A stretch of 64,000 bases of DNA from the NCBI RefSeq assembly GCF_016598595.1, contig NZ_CP066787.1:62001-126000 (forward strand), read 5' to 3'. The position numbers and the translations under genes are program-made. Each line of letters begins with the position of its first letter. Positions within the stretch are counted from its first letter, which is position 1. Source of the DNA: Martelella lutilitoris (lineage in GTDB: Bacteria > Pseudomonadota > Alphaproteobacteria > Rhizobiales > Rhizobiaceae). This document shows, one piece after another, positions 26,257 through 35,105 of the stretch. Below the pieces are notes generated by a model. It ran no database searches. It saw nothing but the letters and a program-made list of their open reading frames with translations, and was not told the DNA's origin.

Positions 26257-27608
26257 GTGTGGACGGCCCTCCGAAACCGCAGCGCGAGATGATACGATCA
26301 CCGCGCTCCAGCAATTCAAAGGAACCGCACCATGTCTTTAGAGAATATCGCTGTCGTTGGTCTTGATCTGGCCAAGAACGTTTTTCAGATACATGCCGTT
26401 GATGACACTGGGTGTGTCGTTGCTCGCCGCCAACTCCGCCGAAATCAGTTGCTGCAATTCTTTGAACAGATCCCGCGTTGCCTAGTCGGTATGGAAGCCT
26501 GCTCGACTTCTCATTTCTGGGCGCGAGAACTCGGCAAGTTGGGCTTCGAGGTCAAGCTGATGCCGCCAGTATATGTGAAGCCCTATGTCAAACGCGGGAA
26601 GAACGATGCTGCAGACGCCGAGGCGATCTGCGAAGCGGTCACACGCCCTACGATGCGTTTCGTGCCGATCAAGAGCTGCGAGCGGCAAGCACTGCTAATG
26701 CAACACAAGACGCGAGATCTACTCGTTCGTCACCGAACTGCGCTCATCAATGCTCTCCGTGGCCACCTCGCGGAATTTGGCATTATTGCTCCGCAAGGAG
26801 CGATGGGCGTGAAGACCGCGCTCGAAGCGCTGCATGCGGCAAGGGATGAGCTACCCGCGCCAGCAGTGCAGGCGCTGGAACACATTCGAAACCAGCTACA
26901 GGAACTCAGTCAGAAGATTGCCGAGTTGGATCGCATTATCATTGCGTGGTGCAGGAGCGACGCGGCCGCCCGTCGCTTGATGACCATCCCTGGCGTAGGT
27001 TCACTGACGGCGGCGGCTATCGCCGCTTCGGTTGGGGATGCTGCGGAATTCAGATCGGCACGGCAATTCGCGGCCTGGCTCGGTCTGACGCCGCGACAGA
27101 ACAGCAGTGGCGGGAAAGAACGGCTCGGCCGGATCAGCAAGCAGGGAGATCGAACCATCAGGCGATTGCTGGTGGTCGGAGCGACTGCGGTTGTTCGGCG
27201 AGCCCGCCTCGACGCATCTTCATTTCCGTGGATCGCACGGTTGCTGGATCGCAGACCTGCAAGGCTAGTGTCCGTGGCGATCGCCAACAAAACCGCGCGC
27301 ATTGCGTGGGCTATTCTCAGACGGGAGGAAGTGTATCGGCCGGCAACGGCCTGAGGGAATCCCGTTCGGCCATCACCGGCCGGGCGGTGGAATGAAGGAC
27401 TGAGTTGTGATGGCGAACCGGTTTGGCCGGGGATGGATGAAAGCCTAGGTGCCCCCAGCGCCTCGAGCGCGCAAAATTGATTGGCAATCCGTCTGCGGAC
27501 TTCATCAGGGCCAGCAGCATATGAGCTGCGATAAAAGGCCGGACACATGAGTGAACCTTATTGGCCGCCAACATAAATAAAGTCTTGCATTCCACGGGCC
27601 GTCCACAC
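26257..27608 (+). mobile_element. IS110-family insertion sequence, IS1111 subgroup
   Basis: A perfect 13-bp inverted repeat (GTGTGGACGGCCC at 26257-26269 and its complement at 27596-27608) flanks the transposase gene, 62 bases before its ATG and about 240 after its stop. IS1111-type elements have such subterminal repeats and no target duplication, so the true ends are a few bases outside. The element appears complete. Confidence 0.8.
26332..27354 (+). CDS. IS110-family (IS1111-type) DEDD transposase
   Basis: The 340-residue protein has an N-terminal DEDD catalytic domain: GLDLAKN with the first Asp (about 11), the Glu in GMEAC (about 53) and the Asp cluster KNDAADA (about 87). The C-terminal transposase-20 domain has PGVGSLTAAAIAA (about 221) and W-L-G-L-T-P-R-Q-N-S-S-G-G-K (about 247), including the conserved Ser. 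It probably excises and inserts the element as a circle without target duplication. The frame is intact. Confidence 0.93.
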   Translation: MSLENIAVVGLDLAKNVFQIHAVDDTGCVVARRQLRRNQLLQFFEQIPRCLVGMEACSTSHFWARELGKLGFEVKLMPPVYVKPYVKRGKNDAADAEAICEAVTRPTMRFVPIKSCERQALLMQHKTRDLLVRHRTALINALRGHLAEFGIIAPQGAMGVKTALEALHAARDELPAPAVQALEHIRNQLQELSQKIAELDRIIIAWCRSDAAARRLMTIPGVGSLTAAAIAASVGDAAEFRSARQFAAWLGLTPRQNSSGGKERLGRISKQGDRTIRRLLVVGATAVVRRARLDASSFPWIARLLDRRPARLVSVAIANKTARIAWAILRREEVYRPATA

Positions 27609-27756
27609 ATGGGGGAACCGTTCGTCATTGACGCTGACCAAGGAGCCGTACGCTATCCCGGCAGATAAAAAAGAGAACCGCGTTCCCAAGGGCCGCGACC
27701 GAATCCGGCGTCCAGCCGGCAATCTACGCAGCGAGACCGCGAAGATGGGATTTTAG
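27609..27756 (+). other. Remnant next to the insertion sequence, possible gene tail
   Basis: A plus frame stays open from inside the element edge to TAG 27754-27756. The last 42 codons (from TTG 27628) give a basic peptide, Arg- and Lys-rich, ending KMGF. It may be the tail of a gene cut by the insertion sequence or nothing. It runs convergent into the Fic gene. Confidence 0.25.
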
Positions 27757-28667
27757 CTGAGGCCGTGCCCAAAGTCGTCGTCACGCCCCCTACTCTCTCG
27801 GGCGTTCGCAGGGGTCTTCTGTGGCGTTTCGAACGTCACATGCTGCCCTTGCTCGGGCAGAGGCCTTGGCAGGTCCTTTGTCTTGCCGACGAGAATATTC
27901 TGCTTGTCATGCATCATGAAATCCGAGCCACCGACCCCGACCAGAACGCCATCATAGCGGCGGCCAGGCTCGGTCGTTGCCATATAGCGATTTTGCCAGT
28001 CAAAGCCTTGCGAGGTCAGGAAATTCTGTGCCTTCTCCAACGCCTGCACGCGTTCCGGATCAGAAATCTCGCGGAACATTCGCTTGAAAGCATCGACATC
28101 GCCGCGTTCATGACCGGCAATGCTGGCCTGCGCCATGCGCTCGGCCGACACGACATCGAAGCTCAGTTCGTGACCGGCGTTCTTCGCCAGCGCGATCATG
28201 AACGCCCTCTGCGTCCGGCCATTGCCTTCGCGAAACGGATGAATCGAGTTGAGCCGATTGAAATAGCCTGCCGCCTGGTCGGCAAACGTCTCTCGGTCCA
28301 GGCCGCGCAGGAAGTTCTGACCGCGCAGGTCCTCGGAAAACCGGTCCAGTGCGCTGGAAATGGCCGGGCCAATCGCAAATTGCTCACCGTCGATCTTCTG
28401 CATGGTCGGCATGGTCGCGACAGTGCCATCAGAAAGCTGAACCAGCTCATCGCGGGTTCGCCCGGCCCATTCGTAGACCTTCTCGAAGAGGTGCTGATGT
28501 AAACCCTTCAAGTATTGGCCATCGAATGTCGGGGCCGGGCCGGCGCCAAATTGCAGGGTAACCAAACGAGCAGCAACGCGTTCGGCCTCCACAGCTGACA
28601 GCTTGTCAGCATCGGTTATGCCATAGATGTTCTTGAGGGTGCCGTTTTCGTAGGTGTAGTTCGTCAT
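27753..28667 (-). CDS. Fic-domain AMP-transferase toxin (VbhT-like)
   Basis: The 304-residue protein has the complete Fic active-site motif HPFREGNGRT (about residues 143-152), with catalytic His, the acidic residue and the Gly-Asn-Gly-Arg loop. Fic enzymes of this class attach AMP to target proteins. The C-terminal 90 residues contain Y-D-G-V-L-V-G-V-G-G (about 238), resembling a small beta-barrel/KfrB-type domain. It is shorter than Bartonella VbhT and I see no BID secretion domain. The gene overlaps its antitoxin by four bases. Confidence 0.88.
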   Translation of the reverse strand: MTNYTYENGTLKNIYGITDADKLSAVEAERVAARLVTLQFGAGPAPTFDGQYLKGLHQHLFEKVYEWAGRTRDELVQLSDGTVATMPTMQKIDGEQFAIGPAISSALDRFSEDLRGQNFLRGLDRETFADQAAGYFNRLNSIHPFREGNGRTQRAFMIALAKNAGHELSFDVVSAERMAQASIAGHERGDVDAFKRMFREISDPERVQALEKAQNFLTSQGFDWQNRYMATTEPGRRYDGVLVGVGGSDFMMHDKQNILVGKTKDLPRPLPEQGQHVTFETPQKTPANARESRGRDDDFGHGLS

Positions 28668-28873
28668 CCGTTGGCGGCGCGAAATTCATCGAGCATGGTG
28701 TCGATATCATCGGCGTCGATATCACCACGAATGAAAGCCTCGAAAATGTGATCGGTGGCAGGATCGCGCTTCAGGCCTTCCATGGCATTGGAATGATCGG
28801 CGCTGTTGACCAGCCGGCGCCGCTTTTCCATCTCGGCATCGGAGATGCGCATCTTTTCAAGGGTGCTCGCCAT
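28664..28873 (-). CDS. VbhA-like antitoxin of the Fic toxin
   Basis: The 69-residue protein is all helical. It contains the inhibitory motif S-x-x-x-x-A-M-E-G (residues about 28-33), in which the Glu blocks ATP binding by the class I Fic partner. The N-terminal helix is M-E-K-R-R-R-L-V-N, as in VbhA. AAGGAA precedes the ATG. Order and overlap match VbhA-VbhT. Confidence 0.82.
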   Translation of the reverse strand: MASTLEKMRISDAEMEKRRRLVNSADHSNAMEGLKRDPATDHIFEAFIRGDIDADDIDTMLDEFRAANG

Positions 28874-29079
28874 GGTCTTTTCCTTCTTCAGATCGGTGAG
28901 GTTTTACAGTCAGGCTGGTCTTCATGGAATCTCTCAACCCTTGAACCGGCACGGTCCTGCTATGCACTCTCGCTCTTGGACGATAGATCCAGCATAGGTC
29001 TCTTGACCACGCGCATTATACCAGAACCAGCAGAATAATTCTCTTGTTTTTTATATGTTTGACCCGGCTATCGGGTGCG

Positions 29080-29511
29080 TCAGTCGTCTCTGCGGAGCCG
29101 TTTCGCTGGCAACGGAACGAACAGGTCATGAAACACGACCAACGCCGTATCGGGCTCGACAGCGTAGCGACCGTTCTTCGTGACCTTATAGAAGAGGCCC
29201 ATTTCCTCGAGCACAACGCAGTTGCGCGGGATCGTAAACCGGCTGACGCCAAGACGGTCGGCAAGCATTTGGAGGGGCAGGATGCCGCCATCGAGCTGCG
29301 GATCATGGATCAGCCCGATCAGGCTCATGCGCAACATGGGCAACAGGTTCACATACCGGCTCGGCCGGTTCTCGATGACACTGACAATCTTGATTGAGTT
29401 CACGCCCACTGTACCAGGCGGAATCTGCTCCAGTACGGGTGGTCCGTCGAACCACACAAACGGGTCATGCGGTTGCGCGCCCAATCCTTTGATGATTTCG
29501 TCTCTGGTCAT
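29080..29511 (-). CDS. Putative winged-helix regulator
   Basis: The product has 143 residues. Residues about 80-125 (L-P-L-Q-M-L-A-D-R-L-G-V-S-R-F-T, then L-E-E-M-G-L-F-Y-K-V, then a basic hairpin) look like a winged helix-turn-helix. The N-terminal 70 residues have no recognised fold. ATG 29511 gives a natural start but a weak ribosome site. It could regulate plasmid genes nearby. Confidence 0.55.
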   Translation of the reverse strand: MTRDEIIKGLGAQPHDPFVWFDGPPVLEQIPPGTVGVNSIKIVSVIENRPSRYVNLLPMLRMSLIGLIHDPQLDGGILPLQMLADRLGVSRFTIPRNCVVLEEMGLFYKVTKNGRYAVEPDTALVVFHDLFVPLPAKRLRRDD

Positions 29512-29738
29512 TCTCTCGCGACAGCTGTTCAAGCCCACATAGTGCTTCGTCTATATGCGTCAACGCCCGTCATGAACCACGACACCCCCGCGGGTATCGG
29601 TCGTTGACTTGATAATGGCGGGCATTTCTCAATGCATGATACTTAATTTGTGTGAGGCTGGGACACAAGTGCGGACTATTCAGGCCGGCGCGGATTTGCC
29701 AGAACCGGCGCGGCGGATACCGCCGCGCCGGTGGAGCC

Positions 29739-30059
29739 TTAGCTCCAGGGGATCACGGTCATGAGGTCATCATCGTCCTGGCCGGGAAACTTTCCGAGGT
29801 TTGCACGGAACGCCCGGCTCGGGGTCGCAGCAGTCAGCTGCAGGTACTCTTCACCGTTCTGGTTCGTCTGACGCCAGATGCCGCCAACCTCGATCTTCCG
29901 ACCTCGCGGGGAAACGCCATACAAGCGGTAGACAGGCGCCTTCGGGTTCGTGCTGTTGAGCTCTTCGCCAGTGATGTCGAAGTCGAAGTCCAGTGCGGCG
30001 ATGTTGCCTTCCAAAGTGCCGTTGTCGTTGAAGCGGATGAAGTTGATCAGGTCTGCCAT
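29739..30059 (-). CDS. DUF736-like plasmid protein
   Basis: The product has 106 residues. The arrangement of beta strands with a short Pro-x-Y-R-L-Y motif (about 50), E-V-G-G-I-W (about 65), E-E-Y-L-Q-L (about 78) and a C-terminal acidic tail ending IPW fits DUF736-type proteins carried by alphaproteobacterial plasmids near transfer genes. Function is unknown. GGAGA lies before the ATG. Confidence 0.65.
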   Translation of the reverse strand: MADLINFIRFNDNGTLEGNIAALDFDFDITGEELNSTNPKAPVYRLYGVSPRGRKIEVGGIWRQTNQNGEEYLQLTAATPSRAFRANLGKFPGQDDDDLMTVIPWS

Positions 30060-30652
30060 TGGTATGTCTCCGTTGTTTGATCGAATTGACAGGGACACCA
30101 GGAAGCACCGGAAGAGGATGACTGCACCCTTCAGGGCCGCAGCGAAGCGAAGGGCGGCGCAGGACCGGAAAAGACGGAGGGTCCGCCGAAGGTGGAAGCC
30201 GTCTTTTTTGGACGGAGACGTTGCTGACAGACCCCGGGCCTTACAGTCCCATCGTCAATTGCTCGCAAACAACAACGGCTGGACATTCCTTCGCCATGGC
30301 AGCCCGCGTCAGCTTTGTGCAACAGGGTGTCGATACTGGCAAAGAACACAGTCTGCATGGACAACAAAGCACGAAACGGCCTGTCGCAGCGAATCCGAAA
30401 GGGGCTCTGTTCCTTCGATGCGAGGAAATTCCCGACACAACACGACGGAGACGGTCACCCCCGAAACGAAAATTGGGTCCTTCGTCAAAAACAGAATCTG
30501 AATAGGAGAGGAACAGACCGGGCCGATTGAGGGAGGCTGCCAGCGCGGTCACTCTTGGCTAAATATCGCCATTTTCGAGTTCGGCAAAGATGGTTTCAGG
30601 CAGGGCAAGACAGATCGTATAATCGGCGAAACTCGGTTGCCAGTATTTATTT
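30060..30652. other. Intergenic stretch before the arsenic operon, nothing recognised
   Basis: About 590 bases. A plus frame of about 57 codons from ATG 30357 has plausible composition but no ribosome site or family. A TATAAT at 30618-30623 could serve the arsenic operon. Otherwise nothing is seen. Confidence 0.4.
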
Positions 30653-30670
30653 TGTCCATATTATTGGACA
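30653..30670. promoter_or_regulatory. Probable ArsR operator
   Basis: TGTCCA, six bases, TGGACA form a dyad directly in front of the arsR start codon (30672). ArsR-type repressors bind dyads overlapping the promoter or leader of their own operon, so this is the natural candidate. Confidence 0.5.
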
Positions 30671-30671
30671 C

Positions 30672-31034
30672 ATGGAAATAAGCATCGTCACCGCGAGTTT
30701 TAGCGCGCTTTCCCAAGAGACCCGTCTTGAGGCGTTTCGTCTCCTTGTTCGCCATGAACCCGACGGGCTCCCTGCCGGGGAGATCGCGCGTCAATTATCT
30801 GTACCGCACAACACCATGTCGGCACATCTTGCGGTGCTTTCACGGGCAGGATGGGTGATATCGCGCCGACAGAGCCGCTCAATCATCTATCGCGCCAATC
30901 TCGAGCACATGCAGGAAACTCTGCGTTTTCTGGTCCGCGACTGCTGCGCTGGCCACCCAGAAGTTTGCGAGCCGTTTTCGGCGGCTCTGAGTGAAGGTGG
31001 CCTCAACGACAAAAGAAGGAGCGAGAACGCTTGA
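30672..31034 (+). CDS. arsR: ArsR-family arsenic-responsive repressor
   Basis: The 120-residue protein has a winged helix (residues about 8-85), with L-S-V-P-H-N-T-M-S-A-H-L as recognition helix. A Cys cluster near the C-terminal end (D-C-C-A-G-H-P-E-V-C, about 96-105) can bind As(III). It should repress the arsR-arsC-arsH-arsB operon and release it on arsenite. The stop overlaps the arsC start. Confidence 0.9.
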   Translation: MEISIVTASFSALSQETRLEAFRLLVRHEPDGLPAGEIARQLSVPHNTMSAHLAVLSRAGWVISRRQSRSIIYRANLEHMQETLRFLVRDCCAGHPEVCEPFSAALSEGGLNDKRRSENA

Positions 31035-31444
31035 AAGCGATAATCTTTCACAATCCGGCATGCGGAACCTCCCGAAATACCCTAGCGATGATCGAGGCGT
31101 CAGGCGAAACCCCGACCGTGATGGAATACCTAAAGACCCCACCCAATCGTGAACGGCTGATCGAGCTGATTTCGATAATGGCGATCACGCCAAGAGAGTT
31201 GCTGCGCCGCAAGGGAACGCCTTTTGAGGAACTCAATCTTGATGATCCGACGCTGAGTGATGATCAACTGATCGATGCAATGATGGCGCACCCGATCCTG
31301 ATCAATCGTCCAATTGTGGTGACAGAAAAAGGTGCGCGGTTATGCCGGCCTTCAGAGCGGGTTCTTGAACTGCTGGCAAACCCGGTGGCGGTGTTTACCA
31401 AGGAAGACGGCGATGTGGTACGCTTCGGCGGGGCAACTCAATGA
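31031..31444 (+). CDS. arsC: Arsenate reductase, glutaredoxin-coupled (ArsC)
   Basis: The 137-residue protein has the catalytic Cys 11 in N-P-A-C-G-T-S-R-N and the substrate-binding Arg in I-N-R-P (about 94). It reduces As(V) to As(III) with glutathione/glutaredoxin in the cytoplasm. The start is TTG, four bases overlapping arsR, with AAGGAG ahead. The stop overlaps arsH. A second, mechanistically different ArsC is fused to an ArsR at 33644. Confidence 0.93.
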   Translation: MKAIIFHNPACGTSRNTLAMIEASGETPTVMEYLKTPPNRERLIELISIMAITPRELLRRKGTPFEELNLDDPTLSDDQLIDAMMAHPILINRPIVVTEKGARLCRPSERVLELLANPVAVFTKEDGDVVRFGGATQ

Positions 31445-32169
31445 GCGGGACTGAACGCCTCGATGACCTGCCGAATATCGATCCGGACAAGTTACGTCCA
31501 ATTGACGTCGATCTGCTGGCGGGTCCGGATGCGCCTCGCCATCCCCCCAGGATTCTGGTGCTTTACGGCTCGCTGCGCGAGCGCTCCTTTTCACGCCTGG
31601 CCTCCGAAGAGGCGATGAGACTATTGCACTGGTACGGCTGCGAAGTGCGCACCTTCAAACCCTCGGGTCTACCTCTGCCTGACGATGCGGATACCGACCA
31701 CCCGAAAGTCCAGGAGTTGCGCGATCTCGCCCAATGGTCCGAGGGCATGCTGTGGGTCAGCCCCGAGCGGCATGGCGCGATGACCGGCATCATGAAGACG
31801 CAGATCGACTGGATACCGCTATCGCTGGGCGGTATCCGGCCCACCCAGGGCAAGACACTGGCGGTCATGGAGGTTTCGGGCGGCAGCCAGAGCTTCAATG
31901 CCGTCAACCAGATGCGAATCCTCGGGCGCTGGATGCGTATGATCACCATCCCCAATCAATCATCCGTACCCAAAGCTTTCACCGAGTTTGACGAAGCCGG
32001 GCGCATGAAGCCTTCCCCCCTCTATATGCGTATCGTCGATGTGTGTGAGGAACTCGTGAAGTTCACCTGGCTGACGCGCGGCAGGTCTGCCTATCTCACT
32101 GACCGTTATTCAGAGCGCGTCGAGAGTGCTGAGGAGCTCTCTCGACGCGTCAACCAGAACACGCACTGA
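31441..32169 (+). CDS. arsH: ArsH NADPH-dependent flavin reductase
   Basis: The 242-residue protein has a flavodoxin-like fold. The FMN-binding loop [10 protein letters not shown] is near residue 41, and [12 protein letters not shown] near 102 is diagnostic of ArsH. The family oxidises trivalent organoarsenicals using NADPH. ATG 31441 overlaps arsC by four bases. Confidence 0.93.
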   Translation: MSGTERLDDLPNIDPDKLRPIDVDLLAGPDAPRHPPRILVLYGSLRERSFSRLASEEAMRLLHWYGCEVRTFKPSGLPLPDDADTDHPKVQELRDLAQWSEGMLWVSPERHGAMTGIMKTQIDWIPLSLGGIRPTQGKTLAVMEVSGGSQSFNAVNQMRILGRWMRMITIPNQSSVPKAFTEFDEAGRMKPSPLYMRIVDVCEELVKFTWLTRGRSAYLTDRYSERVESAEELSRRVNQNTH

Positions 32170-32184
32170 CGATAAGGTCTTTTC

Positions 32185-33498
32185 ATGTTGGCACTGGCTA
32201 TTTTTGTCGTCACCCTGGTTCTGGTGATCTGGCAGCCGAAAGGTCTGGGGATTGGTTGGAGCGCGCTCGGCGGCGCTTTGGTGGCACTGCTGACGGGCGT
32301 GGTGCATCCGGACGATATCGTCGTGGTATGGGATATCGTCTGGGATGCCACTTTCACTTTCGTGGCGCTGATTATCATTTCGCTGATCCTGGACGAAGCT
32401 GGGTTCTTCGCGTGGGCAGCGCTGAATGTGGCACGTTGGGGCAACGGACGCGGCCATTTGCTTTTCCCGCTTGTCGTTATACTGGGGGCGATCATTGCTG
32501 CGTTCTTTGCCAATGACGGCGCAGCCCTTCTGCTGACGCCCATTGTCATCGCTATTCTCCTGCGCCTGAATTTTGGGCCGCCGGCGGCGTTGGCCTTCAT
32601 CATCGCGACCGGGTTCATCGCAGACACGGCAAGCCTGCCGCTGGTGATCTCCAACCTCGTCAATATCGTCAGTGCCAACTATTTTGATATCGGGTTCGAC
32701 CGCTACGCGGCGGTCATGGTCCCTGTGAATTTTGTTTCCCTGGCAGCAACACTGGCCGTGCTCTGGTTGGCATTCGGCCGTCGAATTCCCAAACACTACT
32801 CCGTCGAGAGCCTGGACCCGCCGCACATGGCCGTCAAGGATCCACTGGTCTTCCGGGCTGCGTTTCCCTTGCTGGCCGTGCTGCTTGCCGCCTATTTCGT
32901 GACGGCCCCGCTAGGCATTCCCATCGCGTTTGTGACAGGTACTGGCGCAGTTCTGCTCATGGCAATTGCCGGGCGCTGGTGGCAGGCCGGCCGCGGTGCA
33001 ATCGTCTCCGTATCGGACGCGCTTCGCGGCGCCCCCTGGCAGATCGTTCTGTTCTCAATCGGCATGTATCTCGTCGTCTACGGGTTTGGCAATGCGGGGC
33101 TGACGAATTACGGCGCCCTGGCGATTGAGTGGTTGGCGCAACATGGTGAGTTTGTCGCCACGCTGGGCACCGGCGTGCTTTCCGCCATCGCAGCCTCCAT
33201 CATGAACAATATGCCCTCGACATTGGTCGGTGCATTGTCTATCGATCGGGCCAACGTGCCTGCGGCAACGCGGGAGTTGATGATCTACGCCAACGTCATT
33301 GGCAATGATCTGGGGCCCAAATTCACCCCGATCGGCAGTCTCGCGACCTTGCTCTGGCTCCATGTGCTGGCCGGAAAGGGCTACAGGATTGGCTGGGGCC
33401 AGTATATGAAAATCGGTCTTCTGATAACACCGCCGGTATTGCTGGCAAGCCTGGTCGCCCTGGCTTTCTGGCTACCGGCTCTACCGCCATCGCCATAG
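32185..33498 (+). CDS. arsB: ArsB arsenite efflux permease
   Basis: The 437-residue protein has about 11-12 membrane helices. [13 protein letters not shown] (about residue 108) and [15 protein letters not shown] (about 372) are ArsB signatures. It exports As(III)/Sb(III) driven by the proton gradient. The gene closes the operon, 15 bases after arsH, and is convergent with the ArsR-ArsC fusion. Confidence 0.95.
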   Translation: MLALAIFVVTLVLVIWQPKGLGIGWSALGGALVALLTGVVHPDDIVVVWDIVWDATFTFVALIIISLILDEAGFFAWAALNVARWGNGRGHLLFPLVVILGAIIAAFFANDGAALLLTPIVIAILLRLNFGPPAALAFIIATGFIADTASLPLVISNLVNIVSANYFDIGFDRYAAVMVPVNFVSLAATLAVLWLAFGRRIPKHYSVESLDPPHMAVKDPLVFRAAFPLLAVLLAAYFVTAPLGIPIAFVTGTGAVLLMAIAGRWWQAGRGAIVSVSDALRGAPWQIVLFSIGMYLVVYGFGNAGLTNYGALAIEWLAQHGEFVATLGTGVLSAIAASIMNNMPSTLVGALSIDRANVPAATRELMIYANVIGNDLGPKFTPIGSLATLLWLHVLAGKGYRIGWGQYMKIGLLITPPVLLASLVALAFWLPALPPSP

Positions 33499-33643
33499 GT
33501 GCATCTTGGGTCATGGCGCGGTGAGTTTCGCTGCCTGGAAGTTGCCGTCGGCACGATGACGCTGTCGTAATAGCCGGTTGGTCGCCTGGCCAGAAGGCGA
33601 ATCCTGCCCAAGACAGCGTGAAAGCGCCGCTCTTCGACAGTAT

Positions 33644-34480
33644 TCAGACTCGGGCCAGGCGCAGCCTACCGATATCGTCAACATGCTCCTGAAGGGCGGC
33701 GCGATCGAGGGTCGGTCCCGGGAGTTGAGCGAAGGGTTGAATGCGCCGGCGCATGGCCTGATAGGTCTGGCGAAACAATTCGAGGCGTTCTTCATCGCTG
33801 AAAACGCCCGCGGCAGGATCCGGGTGACCCCAATGCGCTGTAACCGGCTGTCCGGGCCAGACCGGGCATTCTTCATTGGCCGCCTGGTCGCACACAGTGA
33901 AAACGAAGTCCATTTGCGGCGCGGTCGGCTTCTGAAACTCGGCGATCGAGCTTGTCCCCAGTTCTGAAATCTCGTGTCCGTTTTCTTCAAGAACCTGCAG
34001 GGTCAAGGGATGGACCGCGCCATGTGACGATGTGCCTGCGGAATAGGCTGCAAACCGCTCAGGCGCGGTGTCACGCAGGATGACTTCGGCAAAGATTGAC
34101 CGCGCTGAATTGCGCGTACAGACGAACAGGACATTATATCTGCGGTGATCGTTCGCGTCGAAATCTATCGTGCGATGGTCATTGTTTGTTCGGCCCCGAC
34201 AACAATCCTCCGAGAGGAAGCCTATCAGCGACTTCGCGCCGGATAGATCGGCGCTGTACAACAACGAGTTCCCGTCGCGATCCTGATGGACGAGACCCGC
34301 ACGCCGCAGAACCGATAGATAGATAGAAAGCGTCGAGCGTTTATAGCCAAGTGTTTCGGCCAGTTCACCGGCTGCCACTGATTGCGGATATCGTCGAACC
34401 AGAACGCGGAATACGTGGAGCCGTTCGGCGTGCCCGAGCGCATCGAGCATCCCGACCATGTCATCTATCATTACGTGCAT
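33644..34480 (-). CDS. ArsR-ArsC fusion: repressor domain plus thioredoxin-type arsenate reductase
   Basis: The 278-residue protein is in two parts. Residues 1-100 are an ArsR-like winged helix (recognition helix Y-K-R-S-T-L-S-I-Y-L). Residues 115-260 are a low-molecular-weight phosphatase-type ArsC with the P-loop C-T-R-N-S-A-R-S (Cys 121) and the general acid Asp in H-P-D-P-A. The redox Cys pair would be among those near residues 197 and 203. Such fusions are known in alphaproteobacteria. It runs toward arsB with its own operator upstream. Confidence 0.9.
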   Translation of the reverse strand: MHVMIDDMVGMLDALGHAERLHVFRVLVRRYPQSVAAGELAETLGYKRSTLSIYLSVLRRAGLVHQDRDGNSLLYSADLSGAKSLIGFLSEDCCRGRTNNDHRTIDFDANDHRRYNVLFVCTRNSARSIFAEVILRDTAPERFAAYSAGTSSHGAVHPLTLQVLEENGHEISELGTSSIAEFQKPTAPQMDFVFTVCDQAANEECPVWPGQPVTAHWGHPDPAAGVFSDEERLELFRQTYQAMRRRIQPFAQLPGPTLDRAALQEHVDDIGRLRLARV

Positions 34481-34494
34481 GCCTCTTCAGTGCA

Positions 34495-34521
34495 GTCATA
34501 AGTCCGATTTATGCTTATGAC
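34495..34521. promoter_or_regulatory. Dyad upstream of the ArsR-ArsC fusion gene
   Basis: GTCATAAG and CTTATGAC, separated by 11 bases, lie 15-41 bases upstream of the fusion start codon on the minus strand. It is a likely operator for the fused ArsR domain. It also lies just after the phoB fragment. Confidence 0.5.
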
Positions 34522-34556
34522 CGGAAGAGACAACGATTTTGTGTCAGCCGCAAGGT

Positions 34557-35105
34557 TTAGCCGAGGGCGTACCCTATTCCCCTGATTGTTCGGAGCGGGT
34601 AGTTCGTTTTCTTCTGGTTGAGCACCTTGCGCAGACGGCCGATATGCACATCCACACTGCGAATATCGACATCGCCTTTGCGCCGTCCGGCGCGTTCCAA
34701 CAACTGTTCCCTGGTGAAGGGTCGTCCAGGACGACTCATGAAGGCCGCAAGCATGCGATATTCGGTTGGACCGAGATGCACGGGGCGTCCTTCGATATAG
34801 ACCCGCAGCGCGTCTTCATCCAGAGCGATGCGCTCAAAGGTGAGGCAGGGCCTTACCTTTCCGGAATCGATACGACGAAGCTGGACATGGAGCCGCGCCG
34901 CCAGCTCTGATGAAGAGTAGGGTTTGGACAGGTAATCGTCTGCGCCCAGTTCAAGCTCCTTGACCTTGTCTTCCTCGCCGGAACTGCCGGACAGAATAAT
35001 CAGCGGCATCTGCCTCGTGGCGCTGTCCTGTTTGAAGCTGCGGCACAGGTTGAAGCCATAATCATTCGGTGCGACCCAATTGAAAAGGACGATGTCCGGC
35101 CGTAC
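34557..35105 (-). pseudogene. phoB: PhoB response regulator, 5' end lost at an insertion-sequence junction
   Basis: About 180 residues remain: the second half of the receiver domain (P-L-I-I-L-S-G, then the G-A-D-D-Y-L-S-K-P-Y-S Lys switch) and the complete OmpR/PhoB winged helix (D-V-D-I-R-S-V-D-V-H-I-G-R-L-R-K, ending G-I-G-Y-A-L-G). The N-terminal receiver part with the phospho-acceptor Asp is missing; the frame runs straight into an ISL3 transposase at about 35.1 kb. The fragment is not expected to work. Confidence 0.85.

Noticed and set aside
35000..35105. Extension of the ISL3 transposase frame into 35000-35105
   Set aside because: The DNA there is the phoB receiver domain in another frame; the extra transposase residues are an artefact of the junction.
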